Shown piece after piece: positions 59,189 through 64,000 of a DNA stretch of 64,000 nt. The notes below the pieces were generated by a model that saw only the letters and a list, made by a program, of their open reading frames with translations, was not told where the DNA came from and did not search any database. The translations under genes were made by a program, and so were the position numbers. The stretch lies in assembly GCF_022803015.1 (NCBI RefSeq), contig NZ_JAFKON010000001.1:310001-374000 (forward strand), given 5' to 3'. Within the stretch, counting starts at the first letter, position 1; each line of letters opens with the position of its first letter. This DNA is from Arthrobacter humicola (GTDB taxonomy: Bacteria; Actinomycetota; Actinomycetes; Actinomycetales; Micrococcaceae).

Positions 59189-60826
59189 TTACGGGAGGCG
59201 GCGGTCAGTCAATCTGGCGCGCCGCTCATTGGGATAGTGGCCGGTCACGACGACGGTCGCATCCTGGGTGGGGCTGGCGGCAGGCTGGAACCCGGCCGGC
59301 ACGGGCTGCGCATCGTCCGGCTCGTCAATATGGTGGAAAGTCGGCGGGAAGGACGCCGCTTGGTCAATCAGCGGTTCATAGAAGTCAAGCCATTTGTTCT
59401 GGTTGAACGCCACTGCAGCCACGATGCGGCCCTTGTAGCCGTAAACGGCCAGGAACCGCCGGGATCCGACCGATCCTTGCACGATGGCGACCTCATCGGC
59501 GACCGAGGGCACGCCCACGCTCTTAATTTCGGTGCCGAACTGGACGGACCAGAATTTGGGCACAGCCAGGTGCGGCCACCGTGCCGTTTCGCCGCTGACC
59601 ATGTTGTGCGCTGCAACCTCGGCCTGGGAGACCGCGTTGCCCCAGTGCTCGACGGCGAGGAACTGGTAGCCGAACATCGGCTGCGGGGCGCGGGAAACGT
59701 CGCCGGCGACGAAGACGTCATCGGTGACCAGCCCGTTGACGTCGAAAGCCCGGCAGCCGGCGTCGCACGCGACACCCCACACGCCGCTCGCCAATCCGGA
59801 GCCTGCGAGCCAGTCACCGTTACGAACGGTCCCGAGCGCGGTGACCGCGATGTCCACGTCAAGTGTTGTGCCATCGGAGAGGCGGGCGCGGCGCAGCTGT
59901 CCGCCGGCATCGCCTTCCAGTGAAACGACCCTGACGCCGCAGCGCAGATCCACGCCGTTCTCGATCTGCAGCTCTCCGGCAATTGCACCGATCACGCTGC
60001 CGAGCGCCGCGCCAAGCGGTGCCGGGCCTGCCTCCGCCACGGTGACCGGCAGGCCAAGTTCGCGGCACACCGAAGCGACCTCGCAGCCGATGAACCCGGC
60101 GCCAATGACCAGGACCCGGCGAGGGCGAGGGCATGCGGCCAGGAGCTGCCGAAGCGTTGCCGCGTCCTCCCGGGTCCGCAATGTCAGCACGCCTGCCAGC
60201 GCCGCCTCCGCCGCGTTTGGCCAGGACCGGGCCCGCACGCCAGTGGCGATCAACAACTTGTCGAATCCGATCCGGCCACCGTCGGCGAGGTGCACCTGCC
60301 TGGCGGCGAGATCCAGACCCGTGGCCGCGACGCCCAGGCGCCAGTCGGCGTCGATTCCCCGGCGGCGCGGCAGCGACGTGTCAGCGGACCGCACCGACCC
60401 GACCAGGACCTGTTTCGAGAGCGGCGGCCGGTCATACGGCTCGTGCGCTTCCTCACCAATGAGAGTCAGCGAGCCCGTGAACCCTTCCTCGCGCAGCCGC
60501 TCCGCCGCGCGCAGCCCGGTCAGTGACGTGCCCACGATGACAATCCTGCCGGATCGAAGGAACGTGCCCCCGTTGCCTCCGGCGGCAGCGGCCGTTCCCG
60601 GGGCTTCTTCGGGAGGCCGCGGCCTCTGCGGCTCTTCAAGCTGGTCGAGGCGGATGGCCTGGACCGGGCAGGCCGCGGCGGCCCGCCGGATCCTCGTGCG
60701 CTGCGCCTCGTCAGGGGCCGGATCGTAGGTAAGTGCCTCGTCCCCCTGGATCGTGAAGACCTCCGGGGCGAGGAAGGCGCATTGTGCGTAACCCTGACAC
60801 TTAGTGAGATCGACGACGAGCCTCAT
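59189..60826 (-). CDS. Ferredoxin / FAD-dependent ferredoxin reductase fusion
   Basis: A 545-residue two-domain electron-transfer protein. The N-terminal ferredoxin (1-65) has C10-x5-C16 and C53-P54, the 3Fe-4S pattern of P450-partner ferredoxins in actinobacteria. After a Pro/Ala linker the reductase has FAD (IVIVGTSLTGLRAAERL, near 95) and NAD (VLVIGAGFIGCEVASVCREL, near 242) dinucleotide motifs and a C-terminal reductase domain (MFGYQFLAVEHWGNAVSQ). It is probably the redox partner of the P450 downstream, delivering electrons from NAD(P)H to the heme. The ATG follows GGGAGAAG. Confidence 0.95.
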   Translation of the reverse strand: MRLVVDLTKCQGYAQCAFLAPEVFTIQGDEALTYDPAPDEAQRTRIRRAAAACPVQAIRLDQLEEPQRPRPPEEAPGTAAAAGGNGGTFLRSGRIVIVGTSLTGLRAAERLREEGFTGSLTLIGEEAHEPYDRPPLSKQVLVGSVRSADTSLPRRRGIDADWRLGVAATGLDLAARQVHLADGGRIGFDKLLIATGVRARSWPNAAEAALAGVLTLRTREDAATLRQLLAACPRPRRVLVIGAGFIGCEVASVCRELGLPVTVAEAGPAPLGAALGSVIGAIAGELQIENGVDLRCGVRVVSLEGDAGGQLRRARLSDGTTLDVDIAVTALGTVRNGDWLAGSGLASGVWGVACDAGCRAFDVNGLVTDDVFVAGDVSRAPQPMFGYQFLAVEHWGNAVSQAEVAAHNMVSGETARWPHLAVPKFWSVQFGTEIKSVGVPSVADEVAIVQGSVGSRRFLAVYGYKGRIVAAVAFNQNKWLDFYEPLIDQAASFPPTFHHIDEPDDAQPVPAGFQPAASPTQDATVVVTGHYPNERRARLTDRRLP

Positions 60827-61118
60827 GCCGAACTTCTCCCTGTTTGCTCAAGCCAATCGAGTCTAAGCCTCGCGGGCTGGCCGCGGAAGAGGCCTGGGGC
60901 CGGGTACGGCGAGGCTGCGGACGCCCTCCAGAGCGGAGCGTGGGGGGTCTTGCGGCGGAGGCGGACCTTCGCCATGCGGCCGCGCTCGGGGCGGCGGCAG
61001 GAGTGCAGGTGACACTTAGCCATCGCTCCGGCCGAGTTGCCCCTCGGTGAGGGAACGTGAGCGCCGGGTGTCCTGTATCCGGCGTCCGGTGTCCGGTGTG
61101 GCTGTAGGGTGGACGCCG
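60827..61118. other. Gene-free divergent gap
   Basis: About 290 bases between the reductase fusion and the GNAT gene hold no recognisable gene. A triplicated 7-base TCCGGCG/TCCGGTG element (about 61078-61098) precedes the GNAT start; it might be a small repeat or a GC-rich leader. No clear promoter was found. Confidence 0.5.
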
Positions 61119-61907
61119 ATGACTCTTTCTGAAGAACTTCTTGTGGCGTACGACCAGCAACTCCGGACAGCTGCCGAGACGCCCGGTGCCAGCGGCGTTG
61201 AACGGCTGGGTCCGCTGCGGCTGGTGACCTTCGCAGGCGGCAGGGGCTTCGTGACCTATCAGAACCTCGATGGGGCCAACGCCCGGACGATCGCGCAGTG
61301 GGTGGCCGAAGCGCTCGCGTTTTACCGCAGCGATCCCGCGATCGTGCGGGTCGAGTGGAAAACCCGCGGCCACGATCATGCACCCGGACTCCACGGGGCA
61401 CTGCTCGACAACGGATTTGAGCCCGATGAGACCGAGTCGATCATGATCGGACCGGCAAACGCGTTGAATGCGGACGTGCAGCTCCCGCCCGGCGTCAGCC
61501 TGCGGCCGGTGAGCGCAGAACGGGACATCCGCGCCATGAGCGCGATGCAGGACGAGGTTTTCGGCGTTGACGTCTCCGACGGCAACGCCGACGCAATCCT
61601 GCAACGCATGGCGCGCGATGACGGCATGGAACTGTGGGTGGCCGAACACGAAGGACTGATCGTGAGCGCGGGCCGCCTCGAGCCGGTGCCGGGTACGGAA
61701 TTCGCGGGCATCTGGGGCGGGGCGACGCGTCCAGAATGGCGTGGCCAGGGTATCTACCGGGCCCTCACCGCCGCCCGGGCCCGGGCCGCGCTGGCGCTCG
61801 GGAAGAAACTCATCCACAGTGACTCGACTGAATATTCGCGACCGATCCTGGAACGCTATGGATTGCTGCGAGTCTCAACGACCACCCCGTACCGGTGGCG
61901 GCGCTGA
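61119..61907 (+). CDS. GNAT-family N-acetyltransferase (two-domain)
   Basis: A 262-residue protein of which the second half is a GNAT domain: VSLRPVSAERDIRAMSAMQDEVFG, ELWVAEHEGLIVSAGRLEP, GIWGGATRPEWRGQGIYRALTAARARAAL with the acetyl-CoA loop RGQGIY, and SRPILERYGLLRVSTTTPYRWRR. The N-terminal half lacks a cofactor loop and may be a degenerate GNAT or a substrate-recognition domain. The ATG at 61119 sits 72 bases downstream of the first in-frame start. Confidence 0.88.
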   Translation: MTLSEELLVAYDQQLRTAAETPGASGVERLGPLRLVTFAGGRGFVTYQNLDGANARTIAQWVAEALAFYRSDPAIVRVEWKTRGHDHAPGLHGALLDNGFEPDETESIMIGPANALNADVQLPPGVSLRPVSAERDIRAMSAMQDEVFGVDVSDGNADAILQRMARDDGMELWVAEHEGLIVSAGRLEPVPGTEFAGIWGGATRPEWRGQGIYRALTAARARAALALGKKLIHSDSTEYSRPILERYGLLRVSTTTPYRWRR

Positions 61908-61935
61908 GGGCCCAATTGCACTGGCGCGGTGCGTC

Positions 61936-63378
61936 CTAGCCCCCGGGATGGAAGGCCGCCGGCGGTCCGGGGAACGGTCCGCCCATGCCCTCAGAGCCGT
62001 CTCCGGCGCCGCTGCCGAGGAGGCTTCGGGTGAGCGCGGCGCTGTCGGCCATCAGGTCATCCACAGCCTTCTGAAGATGATGGTCCGCCACCGGCGCGCC
62101 GTCCAATGCGCCGGCAACGACCGCGCGGCGGACGAGTTCGCGTGCGAACGAGGCGGTGGTTCCTTCGGTGCGGGCGGCGGCGTCTTCAATCGAGCTCGGG
62201 CTGAGGGGAATACTGCGGGCATACAGTGTGATCAGCGCAACCCGCTCCGCCCGGGCAGGCATAGGAATTTCCACGGCCAGGTCCACACGGCCGGGACGCT
62301 GGGCCAAGGCGCGTTCCAACATGTCCACGCGGTTGGTGGTGAGGACGAACGCCACGTCCGCGTCGCTGGCCAAACCGTCCATGGCGTCCAGCACCTCGAA
62401 TAGCAGCGGCTGTGGTCCGTGCCCGAAGCTGCGGTCCTCGGCGATGAGGTCGCAGTCCTCAAGGACGACGATGGAGGGCTGCAGCGCCCTGGCCATGGTG
62501 GCGGCTTCTGAGATCCTGGCGAGCGATCCTCCCGAAAGAAGGATTGCTGTGACACCTTCGCTCCGGCTCAACAAATACCGTACCGTGTGGGTCTTGCCCG
62601 TCCCCGGCCTGCCGTAGAGCAGGACGCCGCGTTTGAGGTGCTGGCCGTACCTGATCAGAGACTCACGGTGCTCGGCGATACCTAAGGCGTGGTCCGACAC
62701 TCTCTCCAGCAGGCCATCCGGCAGGATGACATCCGACGCGGCAAGGACGGGCCGTGCATGGAACGTCACCCCGGCCGCGCTGGGACCATACTCGCCCATC
62801 ACCAGGGAAATGACCTGTCCCTTGAGCACGCTGCGGTGCTGCATCCGATTGCGGAACTCCGAGAGGAAGCGTGCGGCCTTATCTGTAGCGCCGGCCAAAA
62901 CCTCAAGGGAAGCTGACTGCCGGCCGTACCGGGGGTTGGCGTCCCGCTGCAGCACGGCGATCGGACTGCCTCCATGGCTGAATAGCCAGAGCCCCAGTGC
63001 CACGGCCTGCCGTTGTTCGTCCGGCCCGACAGCCAAGTTGGCGTAGTCCGGCTGGGACAGGGGGAACTGCGGATATAGCTGGGACTGCTGCAGCATGTCG
63101 CTCAGCGAGTGATGGTGGCGTTGGTCGCCGCCGCCGATGCCCACGAGCCGGAACTCAGGATCCTCTGCGGCGAGCTCTTCCATGAGGATGTCTGCGTCCA
63201 CGAATCGGTGCGGCGGAATCTCCTCAACCACTACTGACACTGATTCGGCCCGGACCGCCAAATGCTCGGTGAGCGCAGTCAGCAGCTGGGTACCCGGTTG
63301 CCCCCGACGCTGCCCGGACTGCGCAAGCTCCACGAGCCGCGCGAAATCGTCGATGAACTTCCCCAAAATTTCATCCAT
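61936..63378 (-). CDS. AAA+ ATPase with N-terminal unique domain
   Basis: A 480-residue protein. Residues about 1-215 form a unique N-terminal region without a known family; a central AAA+ ATPase has Walker A GRPGTGKT (256-263), Walker B VVLEDCD (304-310), sensor 1 LTTNR and the arginine finger RPGRVD, ending with an oligomerisation lid (about 370-460) and a Gly/Pro-rich tail. It resembles the ATPases of the ClpX/ARC/Cdc48-type AAA group, which form hexamers that remodel proteins. The N-terminal domain would recruit the substrate; its identity is open. The gene is single. Confidence 0.88.
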   Translation of the reverse strand: MDEILGKFIDDFARLVELAQSGQRRGQPGTQLLTALTEHLAVRAESVSVVVEEIPPHRFVDADILMEELAAEDPEFRLVGIGGGDQRHHHSLSDMLQQSQLYPQFPLSQPDYANLAVGPDEQRQAVALGLWLFSHGGSPIAVLQRDANPRYGRQSASLEVLAGATDKAARFLSEFRNRMQHRSVLKGQVISLVMGEYGPSAAGVTFHARPVLAASDVILPDGLLERVSDHALGIAEHRESLIRYGQHLKRGVLLYGRPGTGKTHTVRYLLSRSEGVTAILLSGGSLARISEAATMARALQPSIVVLEDCDLIAEDRSFGHGPQPLLFEVLDAMDGLASDADVAFVLTTNRVDMLERALAQRPGRVDLAVEIPMPARAERVALITLYARSIPLSPSSIEDAAARTEGTTASFARELVRRAVVAGALDGAPVADHHLQKAVDDLMADSAALTRSLLGSGAGDGSEGMGGPFPGPPAAFHPGG

Positions 63379-63434
63379 GGGCTGACCCTACCAGCGCCGC
63401 AAATCGGTGTGGCGCTCATGCTCTCCAGCAAGCG

Positions 63435-64000
63435 TCAGCCGGTAGTTGCGCTGACCGCGATGGTGCCGCCCTGGGGGTCCCTGATCACGGCGCTGCGAAA
63501 TCCCGGCGAGTCCATGGGCGCCATCAAGATGCTGCCACCCAGTGTTAGGGCCTGCCGGGCAATGGCGTCCGCGTCGCGGACGGCGAAATTGACGCTCCAA
63601 TGCGGCGGGACCGCGACGCCGTCCGTGGCTGCCACCACTGCCACTACCCGGCCGGAGCGGAGCCACCGCGAGAAGGGGGCGTCCGGGACGGGTTCGAGTT
63701 CCCAGTCGAACATTGCACCGTAGAACGCCTGGGCCCGCCCGAGATCTGTGGTGTGCAGCGAGCTCATGGCCCAGGAATTCGGCTCATTGGCCAGCTGGGC
63801 GCCGTCGTTCCCTCCTGCTTGCCGCAGGCAGAACGGGATGCCGGTGGCATCGGCGAGCACAGCAATACGGTTATCCGGGCCGGCACCAAACGGCCCCAGG
63901 CGCTTGCCCCCCGCCCGCTCGGCACGAGCCAAGGCTTCCCCGACGTTTACGACACGCACGTGGGTGATCCACCCCGGCGGCGATTGCGGCGGCGCCTGTC
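63435..64000 (-). CDS. VOC-family protein (N-terminus beyond window edge)
   Basis: The frame is open from the TAG/TAA end at 63435 to the window edge without an in-frame stop: upstream of the GTG at 63959 the codons read PPQSPPGWITH, which fits the PPGWxTHV opening of VOC/glyoxalase-like domains. The visible part covers one VOC module (about 63700-64000: VGEALARAERAGGKRL) and most of the second (SLHTTDLGRAQAFYGAMFDWEL, FAVRDADAIARQALTLGGSILMAP, RDPQGGTIAVS). Such double-VOC proteins bind a metal and act as isomerases, glyoxalases or dioxygenases. The start lies outside the window. Confidence 0.85.
   Translation of the reverse strand, partial: QAPPQSPPGWITHVRVVNVGEALARAERAGGKRLGPFGAGPDNRIAVLADATGIPFCLRQAGGNDGAQLANEPNSWAMSSLHTTDLGRAQAFYGAMFDWELEPVPDAPFSRWLRSGRVVAVVAATDGVAVPPHWSVNFAVRDADAIARQALTLGGSILMAPMDSPGFRSAVIRDPQGGTIAVSATTG

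Noticed and set aside
1..64000. Insertion sequence, prophage, CRISPR array, rRNA or tRNA
   Set aside because: No transposase, integrase, terminal inverted repeats, regularly spaced repeats or recognisable structural RNA were found on either strand.

Overview
The window is high-GC, gene-dense DNA with short intergenic gaps, frequent 4-base ATGA/GTGA gene overlaps, some GTG/TTG starts, DtxR/IdeR-type iron boxes and a c-di-AMP riboswitch ahead of a cell-wall hydrolase. Together with LGFP repeats, DUF1918, DUF5129 and DUF5671 proteins this points to an actinobacterium, most likely an Arthrobacter/Pseudarthrobacter-like soil member of the Micrococcaceae (inferred from family content, not from a marker gene). 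I see no rRNA, tRNA, CRISPR array, insertion sequence or phage module. It reads as ordinary chromosome rich in secreted and accessory functions.

Region 1 (1-9.4 kb): the N-terminal end of an exported protein, a relic of a choice-of-anchor Q protein, a NiCoT nickel/cobalt permease, a DinB plus class V aminotransferase pair, an oxidoreductase, and a 1210-residue secreted protein with a beta-propeller, anchor-type domains and LGFP repeats. Region 2 (9.5-17.4 kb): an ester cyclase-like protein, a dienelactone hydrolase-type lipoprotein, two paralogous GH16 lipoproteins in inverted orientation, a racemase-fold protein, a secreted lipase, a His-rich lipoprotein and an AlkD-type protein. Region 3 (17.4-25.3 kb): an antiporter, a riboswitch-controlled NlpC/P60-like protein, a PAP2-DedA-response regulator-sensor kinase operon and a class A beta-lactamase-like serine hydrolase.

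Region 4 (25.4-32.2 kb) is a three-gene operon of two heavy-metal-type RND permeases flanking a very small lipoprotein adaptor. Region 5 (32.4-42.6 kb) holds small conserved actinobacterial proteins, membrane proteins, a 2OG-Fe(II) oxygenase, a phosphoesterase, an EEP-family protein, a thioesterase-fold protein and a lipoate ligase-fold protein. Region 6 (42.5-49 kb) is a catabolic-looking cluster: MatC-like dicarboxylate permease, CaiB/BaiF CoA-transferase and a fused acyl-CoA carboxyltransferase, divergent from a FadR-type GntR regulator and a carboxylesterase; malonate or a related diacid is the natural candidate substrate.

Region 7 (49-64 kb) includes an ArsR/SRPBCC pair with an unusually clear leaderless promoter, an efeO-efeB iron module lacking efeU, and, divergent from it behind its own IdeR box, an 851-residue adenylation / carrier / membrane acyltransferase fusion. 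That fusion is the best candidate here for an undescribed system: an apparently iron-regulated, single-polypeptide activation-and-transfer machine. A cytochrome P450 with a fused ferredoxin-reductase partner, an AAA ATPase and a truncated VOC protein end the window.
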